Part shown: positions 1 to 11,517 of the stretch, piece by piece | Position numbering within the stretch: the first letter of the stretch is position 1 | Layout of the letters: each line of letters starts with the position of its first letter | Source: Tipula vernalis | Lineage: Eukaryota > Arthropoda > Insecta > Diptera > Tipulidae | Reading direction: 5' to 3' | Assembly: GCA_958295665.1 (NCBI GenBank) | Contig: OY282560.1 | Span: 262,556,641-262,620,640 of the forward strand | DNA: 64,000 nt | The notes under the pieces: generated by a model | The model's database searches: none | Told to the model about the DNA's origin: nothing | The model's input: the letters and a program-made list of their open reading frames with translations, nothing else | Program-made: the position numbers and the translations under genes

Positions 1-540
1 ACAAGAGAACAAAGTGCTATTGAAATATACTATATTGAAAAACTGAACAAAGGTTCCTGAATTTGTTTGAAGGAAAGAGGATCCTTTCTTTATTACCGTG
101 GCACTTATTAGCGTTCTATTTGTCTGATTTTTCTTCGAATTGTTCATGTTGATATTTGACAGTTCCGTAATAGCTAAGTTAGGTAGCTTAATTCTTTATT
201 ACTAAATAATCTAATGGAGCTTTTAAGTTAATATTGTTGCGATTATCGATTTAATGCTAAGACGAATACCTAACAGAAACTCAAAAATGATTGGCAAATG
301 GGCTGAAATCTTTGACAAATGTTTCGACAATCGCAAAATAATAGATGGATGGTATGAAAAGGAGCATGTTAACCAAAAGAAGGCAAAACATTAACTGGGC
401 TTAAATAACAGCAGCAGAAAATAAATCGTAAAATTCGGGAAAATAAGATTTATTACGTGGACCGAACCACCATCGAAAGCTGCAGCAATACCATATTTTG
501 AAAGAACTGTTCTTTTTTTCAGTTAAGTCTATTTCCTAAT
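1..540. other. AT-rich sequence, no feature recognised
   Basis: No reading frame, repeat or RNA signature that I can support. It leads into a Penelope-type terminal repeat fragment at about 550. Confidence 0.5.
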
Positions 541-549
541 TTATGTCAA

Positions 550-770
550 GTTAATATTTTCCGAAAATCGTTAGAGAATTTATTATCTAGTTTCGAACTG
601 ATAAGCCTTTGATTATGAAAAAATCAATCCTCTCATCAGGCAGACCATGTCGACTGGACTGATTGTACGATCACAATTTACATTTTACATTACCTAGAGT
701 TTACTGTATATAGGCTGTACAAATTCACTTAAAATTTGTCTTCTTCAATTTCTCACAGCTGAATTCCTGT
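550..770 (-). repeat. Penelope-like terminal repeat fragment (diverged copy)
   Basis: This stretch resembles the repeats at 28968-29230 and 39500-39905: they share the block running from a TTTCGAACTGATAAG-type segment through an A-rich run and CTCATCAGG to GACTGGACTGA, then a short stretch around CACAATTTACA. It is the most diverged of the four copies and has no adjacent reverse transcriptase, so it is a solo or truncated terminal repeat. Boundaries are approximate. Confidence 0.65.
586..658 (-). ncRNA. Hammerhead ribozyme motif, degenerate copy
   Basis: On the minus strand the order is TCCAGTC (stem III 3' strand plus the GUC cleavage triplet), a 12-nt stem I segment, CTGATGAG (core), a long stem II region, then TTCGAAACTAGA (GAAA core and stem III 5' strand). 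Stem III pairs TCCAGT with ACTAGA with one C-A mismatch. The palindromic stem I of the other three copies is replaced here, so activity is doubtful. Hammerheads in Penelope-like terminal repeats are established knowledge. Confidence 0.5.
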
Positions 771-1847
771 GTGCTAATAAATTTATAAGTTGAAAATTTA
801 TCAAGCGGTCCGAATAATAAAGGGAAATATTTAACGAAGTCTTTTAACAATTTCCGAGATGGATTTAAGTTCACGGCTTGTCGTATTGCCCAGAAAAATA
901 ATAAATAATGATAATATATGTATATCGTCATCCACATTGCTTTTTATTACGATACCTAAATATAATAAAAAGTATAGTGAAATTCTGTTGCTTTCCAGAA
1001 AGATATATCATGCAAGGTACGTACTCATCGACAAAATTATGAGGGAACAATACCGGATAATTCAAATAACATTTTATTAATTTCGAGTGTATTAGCCGAA
1101 CTATTTCTTAAAAAGGCTTATTTTTAACAGACTTAAGTTGAACACTATTGTTCCGATTCCTTAGGCAATATGAAAGCAGTTTGTTGAATTTTTGAAAAAC
1201 GTTATAATTTTATTTTTTTTATTTTTTATGTCTGGTTGCAATGACAGCTCGAACAAGAAGACCTTTTTCTAGTATTGAATTAATTTTGATTTTAATGTTA
1301 TAGTGCCATCTAACTATGGCTATCTTAAATAATTATTCTACCATAATAATTTAGTACAAGTATTTATAATAATAATATTTTACAATTAAAATAATGGTAT
1401 TTATTACATAATTAAATTACTCCTATTTATAACCATCAACAATTAATATTTCGTAATTATAATACTTATTTGCTATAATATTTCAGTACAAATATTTACT
1501 TTTAGAACTATAAATCTATTACATAATTTTTCTCTATGTTAGATGTGTCAAAAAATCTTTATGTAAACAAACATTTTAAGACAAAAATATTGATTCATAA
1601 TGGTAAGTTTTATACAATACAAGTTTATATTTAATAAATTTAAACGCATTCTATATTTTCAGATAAGTAAACAGAAGTTACATTAGGATAATCAGTTAAG
1701 CTAGGATACAATTGTGATCAGATAAGTGTAAATTGATTTATTTAATAAAGGAATGATCCTTTGTTTCCTCTTTCTTCTTTCAGGAATCATCGAAACTTAT
1801 CAACCAGAACACTATTTTTATATTTGTTTTTGGACATGACATGACAG
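771..1847. other. AT-rich non-coding stretch
   Basis: Open frames here are short and have no recognisable motif. The part from 1300 to 1700 is extremely AT-rich. No repeat structure identified. Confidence 0.5.
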
Positions 1848-2867
1848 TTAATATTTTTTTACAACTCCTAAATCCACAAGAAGCATTGTATTAATGGGAA
1901 ATTTTGAAACTATACCAATTCCTATTGATTCCAAATTTTTTCTGGTTCTCAAAAATTTTCTTTGATGATGAAATTTTTCAGTTCTCATACTGAAACTATC
2001 ATCTGTTAACGGTTCCCTTATTTCTGCTTGGAAAACAATTTTACTATTAAGGTATATCCAAATTTGTGTGCATTTCGAAAGACTACTTTTTTCTATATGG
2101 CACTGTGATCCTGTAACAAACGTTCTGGTTGGTGTATCACAGGTGAAGGCGCTTATTTTGAATATTTTTTTTATTCTGTTTTCACCAACTTCTTTGCTGT
2201 TTTTCATAAGATGACTTATTTCATTCGAAAACTTTTCTAAATATTCATTAACCGTATATGGATGGCTTCTGTTTACCCGAGTAGCGGCCAATTAGAAAAG
2301 GCGGAATATTTTTTTTGGTAACAAATTAACCTATAATAGGCCACAAACCTCGTTTTGAGCTTTTAAATAATGACATCGATGCAAATCAATGCTTATATCC
2401 AAAAAATTTTCTTTAGTTTCATTAAGGCTTTGAAATTTTTGGTTTCTAAGATAATTTGGTATGGCAAAATGGTAATATTCTCCTGGACTTATATTGAAAA
2501 TATTAATAGAATGCACGGGTATTTTCAAAAGAGTTTAAGCGCATTTTGGTCAATTTTTAATACTAAAATTGGACAATGCTTTAAGAAGATCAGATACATG
2601 ATCATGTGGAACTTTATTTCGTAAAGCTCAGTTTGTAATATTCTCATAAACGCTTGTTTCTTCGGTATCACTTGGTTCCGTACTGCTCTCCTCATTATTT
2701 TTCCTGTTAAAACTGCCAACAATTTCACTTATATCGATATCCGACCCTTCAGGATTGACTAAGACTTCCACATTTTTACCAAGAGTCGCTTTTTTATTAT
2801 TCTCAAGATCGGGATTAGTGGATACTGAACTCATATGTCTAGGTCGAGTTTTTTTTGAATTTTTCAA
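1848..2867 (-). pseudogene. Transposase-domain protein relic, broken in three frames
   Basis: Reading the minus strand from 2867, three overlapping frames line up into one protein: an acidic N-terminus with EESSTEPSDTEE; a middle part with ILVLKIDQNALKLFK then ISPGEYYHFAIPNYL; and a C-terminal part (1848-2291) with CDTPTRTFVTG, a cysteine pair at KCTQ, HHQRKFLRT and a hydrophobic FPINTMLLVDLGVVKK. This order matches the animal family annotated as transposase-domain-containing proteins, whose hallmark is CDTPAR...GH...C..C then FPLD.MHLV.LGV.KK; I believe it is EnSpm/TNP2-like but cannot confirm that. The join between the C-terminal block and the middle block needs frameshifts near 2300 and 2520, and the normal protein is much longer, so this is a fragment. 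No terminal repeats seen. It lies antisense to its surroundings. Confidence 0.6.
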
Positions 2868-3480
2868 TATTACTCCGGTATTCTTTTAGTTCGTCACCCA
2901 ACATGTTATAGAAGCGTTAACATGACACCCATTTGAAAATAAAAAGTTATTGGTCACTCTAATTTTATAAGCATTTTACGCCAAAATCCAATGATCAACT
3001 GTTTACACAAATTGCAGGAACCAGAGGTAGTGGCAGAAGTAGATTTAGTTAATAAAACACAGGATTTTAAATGTCTTTAAGAAATTTATAAGATTCTGTT
3101 ACACAAACAAAATATAGAAAAGACATTGAATATTTTAGATATTAATGACTTTGTCATGACGAATTTCAACTGGACCCGGAACTACGGGGAACAGTGGAGC
3201 AAGGTGAACCGGAAATCGCAGAATTTATTGAAATACATTTTAAGTTTGCAAATAATATAGAACTACCACAGGTAGGTGAAGCAATAGATACTCTCAAGCA
3301 ACCATTGAAAATCATCGATCAATATATAAGATGGTTTAAAACTCCAGAAAGTAAGCCGCCGTTGACCGCAGAACACAAATTGCGGCAGATCGCTCATAGC
3401 TTGATCTTTAGGTGGCTCGATTCTGATAAATATGCACTTTGATTATGTACTTTAAATGTAGAATACAAAATAGGTGAACT
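2868..3480. other. Unassigned stretch with one unidentified short frame
   Basis: A plus-strand open frame runs through 3194-3442 (82 residues, beginning MEQGEPEIAEFIEIHF, ending RWLDSDKYAL). It is charged, without cysteines or a signal peptide, and I do not recognise it. It is opposite in strand to the gypsy relic that begins just after it. Possibly a fragment of another element. Confidence 0.3.
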
Positions 3481-3489
3481 CAATATTTT

Positions 3490-4290
3490 TGTGCGAAATT
3501 TTACGTAATTTTCATCCATAAAATCGTCAGATTCTCCATCGAGCTAAGCCTCCGCGTAAATCTTTCTGCGACATTAGCCACTTTATGGTAGCATGGTCCG
3601 TTATAACTGTGAATTTTAAGCCATCTTCCGTCTTTTGAAACAGAACACCTCCGACACCGGAGGTGCTTGCGTCACATTATATAAAAAACGGTTTAGTATA
3701 GTCCGGGTTAATTAACACAGGAGCCATTGATAAAAAAAGCTTTAATTTTTGAAATGCTGTTTCTGCTTCAGGTGTGCAACAAAATTGAGGTCTATTTCTG
3801 ATATGTAATTTGTTTGAATCAACCGACCTATTAGACCGTCTATAAGCGGAGGTGGGTAAGCATCCGTTTTGATTAGAGCGTTAACCTTTCTAAAATCAAA
3901 ACACAGTCTTACTTACCTTTTGGTTTACGGACCAACACTATCGGCGAATTCCAGGAACTAGCGCTTTCCTCTATAACACCCATACTCAACATTCAGTCTA
4001 ATTCTTCATAGATAATGCTTGATAGGTACACTATCGGCAACGTCGATTGTATGCGTTATAAGCGAAGTTCAACATAACCCTTGTTTATTAAAAGATGTAA
4101 AAGAAGATTTTATTTCGTCGAGCTGTTTACTTTGTTCCGGACTAATGTCGTGTTGTTCATTTGGATATTCAGAAGGAGTTGCCTGAGAAATTATTATATG
4201 CTTTCCAAAAGTTGATTCCCAGATAAAGTTCTCCTTGTAGTGTTGGAGCCAAATAGAATCTAACTTTGTTTGTCTGTTCGTCATAATTTA
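3490..4290 (-). pseudogene. gypsy pol relic: RT leader, RT fragment, RNase H
   Basis: From 4284 downward the minus strand reads SPEQSKQLDEIKSSF, a typical RT leader, then HTIDVADSVPIKH, then VRLCFDFRKVNALIKTDAYP (the conserved N-terminal RT block), then NYISEIDL. At that point about 100-150 residues are missing, including the YxDD catalytic loop: the frame jumps to FCCTPEAETAFQKLKLF and SMAPVLINPDYTKPF, the start of the RNase H domain, then a degenerate DHA...W region near 3590. Stops and at least two frameshifts occur. Non-functional because the polymerase active site is absent. Confidence 0.75.
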
Positions 4291-4294
4291 CCGA

Positions 4295-4580
4295 TTAATC
4301 GATGTGTCCTATTATATCATTTTTAGTGTCATCAGCAGTCTTAACACAGGAAGTTATTTTATGATATGATAAACCGGCTTTAGATAATAGATTTTCACAA
4401 CCCTCACCCAGAATAAAATGATAAAATTGTTGATTCGCATAACTTATGATTTTTCTTGTTGTTCCAGTAGGTATAATTATTCTGAGAACACGCCTAGGTT
4501 TCTTATTATACGAGTTTTTGTTAATATTGACAATTTGAATTGAATCCGACTCATTATGTGGCGATGTAGTACACAGATTA
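4295..4580 (-). pseudogene. gypsy aspartic protease relic
   Basis: The minus-strand frame ending at 4295 reads RRVLRIIIPTGTTRKIIS, then NLLSKAGLSYHKI, then CVKTADDTKNDIIGHID. This matches the retropepsin layout LLDTGATRS...G...V.TADG...IIGH. The catalytic Asp of the DTG motif is replaced by Pro (PTG), so even an intact frame would be inactive. The frame continues directly from the zinc-knuckle region upstream with a frame switch around 4600. Confidence 0.7.
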
Positions 4581-4581
4581 T

Positions 4582-4839
4582 CTAAGAAGCGGGGTGATCT
4601 TTGTTGTTCGTTGACGGTAAATTTGAATTTAAGGTCGGGCGTTGAAGGATCTTCACCGGACGCGTCGTTTCCAGATTGAACACGGCTGGCATCGAGTTTC
4701 CCTGGCATTTCGGTTGACAATTATTACATTGAGGTTTAATTATATTTGCTTTGCCACATCCGTAACAGAAAATTCTTTGTGGGGCTAAATTACATTCCTG
4801 ATATCTATAACCAATGTCATGACAGTTCCAACATATCAA
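4582..4839 (-). pseudogene. gypsy gag nucleocapsid with two CCHC-like knuckles
   Basis: Minus-strand frame from 4839: CWNCHDIGYRYQEC is a CCHC knuckle in which the His is replaced by Tyr; FCYGCGKANIIKPQCNNC is a second, partly degenerate knuckle. Two knuckles before the protease is the normal gypsy gag arrangement. Upstream the minus strand carries a block at about 5060-5220 (LFEIVRENMDPARQ, then KPTEELRVICQR) that is typical of the end of the capsid part of this gag type. Confidence 0.7.
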
Positions 4840-5950
4840 ATGTACTCTGTCAGATACTTGGTTCTACATGTTTGGTTTGACGTTGGCATTAAAATGGAAA
4901 ACATTTGGTTCTTCTTCGGCCGGAGCATTTGAATACTGTTCATACAAATGTGGAACTTGTGCGGTTGGATCTGCACAACTAACATCTTTCATAGAGATAT
5001 TTCTACGTTAGTGATTATCATGTAGCAGCCAAGGATCATAACCCGATCGGGACTATAAACGCTCTTAACGTTGACAAATGACTCTTAATTCTTCCGTTGG
5101 CTTGACTGAAATGGTCAAGGTAGCACTTTGTCGGGCTGGATCCATATTCTCCCGAACAATTTCAAACAACTCTGGCTCTGAAAATCTAATTGTCAAACGT
5201 CCGTTCAAAGTATCGATTTCTAGAAGATAATCACTAAATGAATCATTTTGTTAGCTTGTTTCAATAATCCGGCATGTTTCTGGTTCAGACTTACTGCTGT
5301 TGGATCGCATCACCAATGCATTTTTTATATGTAAGTACACTGCCGTTGGATATTTCCTAGAAAATACCCAGAACCACTTTAACCAAAATACCCAGAACCA
5401 GGACTCGAGTCTAAACTAAGTTGATCACTTCGCTATGATTTGAAATATTTTTTTCTGTAAGGGATTCTTCAACAATGCTGATTGCTACTTGTGGTAACCT
5501 AAGTTCGGTCGGAGCTTCATTAAAATTTGTACTTGCTGACGGTATTACCTATGGGTGGATTGTTGAAGGTTTGGACACGTTTTAATCGAAAATATACTCC
5601 ATTGATTTTTCAACCAATAACCGCGTTCGTCGCCAGTTATGCAGAACGTATTTAATCGTAATATACGATTATTCCAATGACGAATTTTGTTTTCAAGTTG
5701 CCTAAGGCCGACCAAATCATTCTTGATGTTAATTCCTTCGCTTTACTTAATGATTTACACTATTCTCGACACTGTTTAAGTTCTGCCTCATAGTTGCTTT
5801 CATGCGTCTCCATTGGCTTTAATGACGGATCGCGACATTCTTCTTTAAAAGTATGGCTTAGAGTCTAAACCCAATTCTCATCCCGATCCACTTCTATATT
5901 TCTCAATTAACATTCTACCTGTAACTCGATTTCTGTAAGGCCTTAAAATA
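4840..5950 (-). pseudogene. gypsy gag relic, capsid part
   Basis: The minus strand between 5220 and 5060 gives RLTIRFSEPELFEIVREN then ATLTISVKPTEELRVICQR, resembling the capsid C-terminus that precedes the knuckles. From 5950 to 5300 only short scraps can be read between stops (an acidic and charged region around 5740-5900), so this part is called by position and continuity rather than by motif. Confidence 0.45.
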
Positions 5951-6216
5951 TACCTGATTTATCTTTAAAGTCATCCATGTCTAATAAACTCCGAAAATTA
6001 GAGAAGAAAAATAACAAAAAAAAAAAACTTTTCTGGATTTTAATTCGAATTAATAAACCAAAAATTTGGAAATTCTATTTAAACTATATGGTCGAGAATT
6101 TAAATCGATAAGCTATATATTTGCAAATTTTGAAAATAACCAATAAACATAAGCAAATATTAACTAATATTTTTATTTATTAATATAACTGTGAGTATAT
6201 GTGTTGTGAAGATATA

Positions 6217-7495
6217 CAGGGTGACTGACACGAAGTGTTATCAAAACAAAGCGCCACAGAATTTTTATTTTTTGATGAATTTTATTGAATCAAAGTAAAA
6301 AATGTTCACAAATATTTAAATTTTCTAATTGCATTAGCAGTTTTCGATTTCAAACGGCCGACAAAGCTATTGCATGCAGCACGAAAGTGGCTCTGCGTTA
6401 TTTTGGCCCATTCCCGGCGAAGCGCTTGCTTGAGATGATCGCCACTTTGGTATTTTTTTTGTCCCAACCTTGCTCTTCAAAATACCCCAAACCGAGAAAT
6501 CTAGCGGATTTGCATCCGGTGAATTTGGTGGCCATTGCCCAGTGGAAATGAACCGCGGAACGTTGTTTCTCAGCAAATCTTGATTGACGCGCGCTTTATG
6601 AATCGGCGCCAAGTCCTGTTGAAATGTCCAGGCTCTGCGGCCAAACTGTTTTTGTGCCCAAGGCTTCAACACTCCCTCCAACACATGATCCCGATGAATT
6701 TGAGCATTTATCTTGATGCCACGGTCCAAAAAAACGAGCGGTGAACGGCTTTCGGCCGTTATGGCGGCCCAAACCATCACCATCGGTGGCGCTTGGTTTC
6801 GAGTGGCAATCCGTTGGTCCAAATTTTCAGTAGAACGGCCGAGCAAGTAAATCCGGTCGTTTTGCTTGTTCACATATTGCTCAATAACGAACTGTGACTC
6901 ATCGGAGAAAACCAAATTCGGCAAATCGCCACTTTCGTGCAAGCGTAACAACTCCTTTTCTTTTTCCACTATTTTTTGAGCATCGGTGAGACCATGCGTT
7001 TTATGGAATTTCAAGGCCTTTAGTCCAAGATGATTTTTCAATATGTGCTGCATCTATTCGAGCGAAATGTTCGCCTCACGAGCCATTTTTCTGCCGCTAC
7101 GGCGCGGACCCCGAGCCAATTTGGCCTTCACCTTCCGAATGATATATGGCGATGTTGCAGTGCGTTTCGGTCCACCACCATGGCGTTTTGCAATGCTGCC
7201 AGTATCGTTATAACGATTTATGGTGCGATACACAAATATTTTATTCACATGCAGATGTTTTAACTGGTTAACAATCTGCGGCTGTGATTTTCCAGTCAAA
7301 TATAGAGAAATCACACTATTACGCTTGAATTCCATTGCGGATAATTTTTTTTCTGAATATTTCCCACTAAAATGCTTCTGTTCGCTTGTAAACAATGGAA
7401 TGAACTGTCATTAGTGTAAATTTGAGCGCTCTGTCATCACTGGTTTGACAGCAATAACAGTCTGAAGTTGGTAACACTTCGTGTCAGTCACCCTG
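6217..7495 (-). mobile_element. Full-length maT-type mariner transposon (DD37D)
   Basis: A 1,279 bp unit flanked by TA dinucleotides at 6215-6216 and 7496-7497. The ends are near-perfect inverted repeats of about 25 bp beginning CAGGGTGACTGACACG on both sides. The single coding region is on the minus strand. Size, TA target and the transposase motifs agree with the mariner superfamily, and the 37-residue spacing between the last two catalytic aspartates places it in the maT group. It carries only two visible lesions, so it was probably active recently. Confidence 0.93.
6306..7395 (-). pseudogene. maT-like mariner transposase, one stop and one frameshift
   Basis: The start at 7393-7395 opens a frame of 113 residues with a paired helix-turn-helix region (VISLYLTGKSQPQIVNQL and VYRTINRYNDTGSI) and a GGGPKRTA linker. 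An in-frame TAG at 7054-7056 interrupts it; the same frame then continues for over 200 residues with the catalytic blocks VFSDESQF, FQQDLAPIHKA and SPDANPLDFSVWG. Counting from the Asp of QQD to the Asp of PLDF gives 37 intervening residues, i.e. DD37D. Near 6440 a one-base shift moves the true C-terminus into another frame, which reads ALRREWAKITQSHFRAAC and ends at a TGA at 6306-6308. The three catalytic aspartates are present. Cut-and-paste transposase of the cell nucleus if restored; as it stands, a pseudogene. Confidence 0.92.
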
Positions 7496-7499
7496 TATG

Positions 7500-10250
7500 T
7501 GAGCTGAACGTCAATAAAGCCGGAACAAGATTTCCAAATAGTGACAGAAATGTATTTCTGTCAACAAATGTATTAAAAAAAATCTGAGAGAACAATGAAA
7601 TCATCACGCAATCTATCCCATAATTGAGAAACCCGTTAATAGATATTTCTAGCTAGCACTACTTAAGGGAAATCGGATTCTCCGAAAATCAACCATAAAC
7701 AATATTTCTAGTTTAGAATAAAATCAATTGTATCTATTTGTTCCATGAGACATTAGAAGGAAATAATCAGAGAAACTGAAATCTTCAATTAATCAATCCA
7801 ATTAAAATCAATTCAAATTCCATCACTTCACAATATTACCTTATGATTTTCAGCACTGTAATTATGACAGAATTAAATTATAGTGACTAAAATGTTCAAC
7901 TATAATTTGCAAGAATTAAACACTGTTAATGGCCTAAGGTAACTTCAGGTCCCTTTTCCGGTAACATTTTGTAATGGAAGAGTTTGGAAGTTGGAAGTCA
8001 AAAACCCCCTAGCCGACTGCGATTACCCGCACAAACCCATGTCTGACTTTAAACCACCAAACCAAAATTTTCAAACACATTAAACGCTTGTTGTTATAAG
8101 TTATAATATGTATTTAATTTTGCTTTTTTGGAACCCAGGACTGCGATTAAATACTGCATTTTGTCGAGATGTCGCACTGCTCCTAAAAATGAATGCTGTG
8201 AAAGAATAAGATTCCATCATTGTTACAAAAACAAAGAACATTAATCTGTGCCAATTTTATACTTTTTCCTTACTACTTTTAATTTTAATAATTTTTTATT
8301 ACGATATGGATTGAAATCCAGCAAACCCCTCGGTTTTCATCATCATAATTTAACTCATTTCATTTAGATTGTTGTTTCAAGACGATGAGGATAATATACC
8401 ACTTCCCTTTTTACATTTAGTTTAAATGAATCTACCGATTTAAAACAGGAAAAAAAATGTATGAAAAATATGTTCATGTTTTTCATCCATATAACAATAA
8501 GAAAAATGGATTACAAATGATAATGCATTTTTCATACAAGCAGCAGCAGCACACTCAGATAAATATAAAAACAACAGGGAACAACAATTCATTTACGGAA
8601 TTTCCTTGTATACGCTACCAAATTGAATCACTTAAGTGTAAATTATATTGTTTCGTGTTCCGAAAGATAAAGATTTTCAATTTTGTATATTATCCAGATT
8701 TCCAGAAGATATGAGTTGAGTTCACATTACATCATTATTGTGCATTTATATCGGCTAAATTTTATTCCACTTGAATTTCTTTCGTATTAATCATCATTAT
8801 TGCCGTCCTAATAAATCATTGTTATTAAGTCTGCGATTGTAAAAGACTCGTTCGAATTAATTTCCGTTTACAAACAATAAAATTTGTCCTTAAAACTTTT
8901 TTTTTTTTTTTAAATTTATCAATTCAATTTATCCCGATCAATTTTCCTATAAATTTTCCTTGTTTTGTGAATACAAACATAAATTTGAATTATCACATAT
9001 TTAACGACCGTTTAAAACTTTTTGCCGAAAAAATAAAATTATCATTTTCTCCCATCTACCAAAAAAAGTTTATCATTTTTCTGTAGATTTTCCTGTTTCA
9101 CACACAAGTTTTTCTTTGAATTTTCCCCGTGAATATTTTGTATGCCAAGGGTATCTGCTTATTTTTCTATCTATTGCAGCTTCCTTTTTAATAATACCGA
9201 GTACAACGTACATATTTTATTTTCAAAGGGACACAACAGTTTGTGTAAAGTTGTTTTGCCGTTGTGAAATGATACAAAAGGGACAATTTTTGTCTTAATG
9301 AGGGGGAGAATCGGGAATTATTATTATTGTTATTATTATGATTATTGTTATTATATAGTCTGGCGAAAAAAAAAAACAAAACAAAAACAGAAGAAAACTT
9401 TTATTTTATTAATTTTTTTTAACATTTTCATTTTATTGTATTTTTATTTATACTGAAGACACAAACATTTTACAGTTTTTTCGAACGATCAAAGCTGAAG
9501 GAGAATGCGATAAGATATAGAAATATCGTGGAACTTTTTAAATTAAGTATAAGGGTGGAAATTGTGACAGCGTTCCTTCTATATATGCGGACGATGTACT
9601 ACAAACGGCATTTCTACGACAGTACAAAAAAAAATGCAACATCACAAGGATCTGTGTTTCGTAACATAAAGCTCTATAAATTCGTTTTTATTATTTTTAA
9701 GGATTTTATAAAAATTAAATTTGGTTTTCATTTTTATAAGAAATCTTCGGTTTTATTGTACAATTTTGTTTCGGTGCAGGGCGAGGGAGTTTATTTGAAT
9801 TTCCGACGACAAGTAGAATTTTATACAAAAATATTTAATTTTATTTTCATTGCATGGGAATAAATTAAAATAAAGGAACAAATAAAAAATTAAATTAGAT
9901 TTTGTTCTGAGAAGAAGACGCTTCATCAAGGAAATTGGTTCATGTATTCTTATGCCAAATCGGCTTTTAAATTCCTTTATTCGTAAAATATTTACGTTGT
10001 AATAATGAACTTTGGCCGGAGGAAATTATTTGTTTTCAAATCTTCCGAAACAATAGAATCTACAACCGCTGCCTGTCTATACCTATGGTATCAAGATAAC
10101 GGCTTCCCTGATTTGGCATTTTTTCGCCAATCTGTTTCTATGGTCAAAGCAGAGAAATGAAAAGGTTTTTGTAACCCGTATGTCAAGAGGTTCGAGTACC
10201 TACAATACGAATTGGCTTAAACTCACCTCTTTATATAAATATTTTCCAAT
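7500..10250. other. AT-rich region without recognised genes
   Basis: Only short frames without motifs occur (for example 8457-8714 and 9528-9863). There are long T runs near 8899-8912 and A runs near 9366-9377. Apart from the microsatellite at 9314-9357 I see no repeat or element boundary. Confidence 0.5.
9314..9357. repeat. (ATT)n-type microsatellite
   Basis: Imperfect ATT/GTT triplets; on the minus strand it produces an Asn-rich spurious frame. Confidence 0.8.
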
Positions 10251-10418
10251 TTTGTTTATACCTGTAATCAAAAGGTAGTATGACTTTTCCGTTTAACTCG
10301 CGCAGGCTAACAGATATCTGTGGTAAAATTTAGTGTCAATATCTCTTATTAAAAAAGATACGCTTGTTTACTTTCATCTAAAAAACTTCATTTTTCGATT
10401 TTTAAAAAACGTCCTTAT

Positions 10419-10790
10419 TTGAAGTTCACCGATGAACACCACATCAAGGAAGTCAAACAAATATCGTTCGGGTCAGAGTTTTTCGTAGACAACTCTTGGT
10501 TTTTGCATCACGATACAGCGCCGCCTCACATTGCATTGGTTGTACGTGACTACTTGGCGCCCTTTTCGCTTAATTTAGCTTTGTCTGACTTCTGGCTATT
10601 CGCAAAACTCAAATAACCGCTCCGGGGACATCGTTTTGACTCGATTGAAGAGATACAAGCCGAATCGAAGAAGGTTTGGAAGGCCATTTCGGAAATCGAT
10701 TTTAACAACCGTTTAACAGATTAGAAAAAACGTAGGCATAAGTGTATTCTATTCGAAGCGGATTATTTTGAAGGGGATGAAATAAATATG
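10419..10790 (+). pseudogene. mariner transposase C-terminal relic, split from its 3' end
   Basis: The plus strand reads SWFLHHDTAPPHIALVVRDY (second catalytic Asp in HHD), then, with a short internal deletion that removes the PPYSPDLAP block, LALSDFWLFAKLK, a stop, then PLRGHRFDSIEEIQAESKK, AISEIDFNN and ILFEADYFEGDEIN. This is the canonical mariner C-terminus. The N-terminal half and the left inverted repeat are missing. The 3' end of the same relic is not here but at 16852-16882, because a 6 kb segment has been inserted at 10816. Confidence 0.85.
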
Positions 10791-10816
10791 AAAGAATAGT
10801 AAGCCGTTTGCGTTTT
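10791..10816. repeat. Left copy of 26 bp direct repeat (target-site duplication candidate)
   Basis: Begins AAAGAATAGTAAGCC and ends GCGTTTT; identical to 16826-16851. The sequence belongs to the mariner relic, whose 3' continuation lies after the second copy. This is what a long-target-duplication insertion (LINE-type) would leave. Confidence 0.8.
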
Positions 10817-11190
10817 GATTGATTGATTGATTGATTGTGAGTGTACGGCCAAGCATTATAGCAAGTCTCCCGGACTCCCGGGCACACACCGTACACCCGT
10901 TTACACATAACAAAACCGAAGGATAGGATAGGATTATTAGTTGGGACAGACTCGACCCGGTTACAGACACCAATGCGATCGATAGTTAGTAAATAGACGG
11001 TACAAAAGACAACACAATCTAACTACATTTTTAGATGATCATTTCTCTGGAATCCAGGGCCGGATACTCAGGACTCCCTAAACCTAAATTAAAAATTATT
11101 AATGTTGTAATTTCCCCCTGTTCGCCTTTCATTAATTTACCTGATAAAATAATTAAGAAAATCTAAAATTACTAAGCTAAAATTATAATT
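10817..11190 (-). repeat. Long repeat family, copy 1 (head only)
   Basis: Starts with a TGAT run and GTGTACGGCCAAGCATTAT, then the CTCCCGGACTCCCGGG block, ACCGAAGGATAGGAT, GACCCGGTTACAGACACC and GGAATCCAGGGCCGGATAC. The same order recurs at 11518 and 12680. Copy 1 ends where the pogo MITE at 11204 begins. Confidence 0.8.
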
Positions 11191-11203
11191 ATAATTACAA
11201 TTA

Positions 11204-11437
11204 CAGTAGAACTCGCTTATAGCGAACACTCAAGGGACACAATTTTGTTCACTATAGCCGGCTATTCATTTTAATCAAATATTCGTTTACGTTTATAAAC
11301 GTAGTTCTTTGTTTGTAGTGTATAAGAAAAAATAAGTGTTCGTGCAATTCAAGGCACACAACTATATGACAAAACTATATGATCATTATAAGCGTTTGTT
11401 CGTTATATACATGGTTTGGTATAAACGGATTCTACTG
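11204..11437. mobile_element. pogo/Tigger-type MITE
   Basis: A 234 bp unit flanked by TA at 11202-11203 and 11438-11439. The left end begins CAGTAGAACTCGCTTATA and the right end reads, in reverse complement, CAGTAGAATCCGTTTATA. Such CAGTRGAA...CG(C/T)TTATA ends are characteristic of pogo/Tigger DNA elements. No coding region, hence a non-autonomous MITE. Confidence 0.85.
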
Positions 11438-11517
11438 TATTATAAAAAACATCATTATAACGAAATAAAGATAAAATTAAATAAAATAAAGTTGAAATTA
11501 AACTTTCATGATTTATT

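Larger units (their letters stand above)
3480..5950 (-). mobile_element. Ty3/gypsy LTR retrotransposon relic
   Basis: On the minus strand the order from high to low coordinate is gag, two zinc knuckles, aspartic protease, RT start, then an RNase H-like end, which is the gag-pol order of gypsy elements. All frames are broken by stops and shifts, and the RT core is deleted. I could not find flanking LTRs: the relic abuts unrelated sequence at about 3480, and the gag side fades out near 5950. Confidence 0.75.

Noticed and set aside
3194..3442. 82-residue plus-strand frame as a host gene
   Set aside because: No homology that I recognise, no splice or promoter evidence, and it lies between two element relics; left as unidentified.
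9188..9379. Frame with an Asn run
   Set aside because: Product of the ATT microsatellite.
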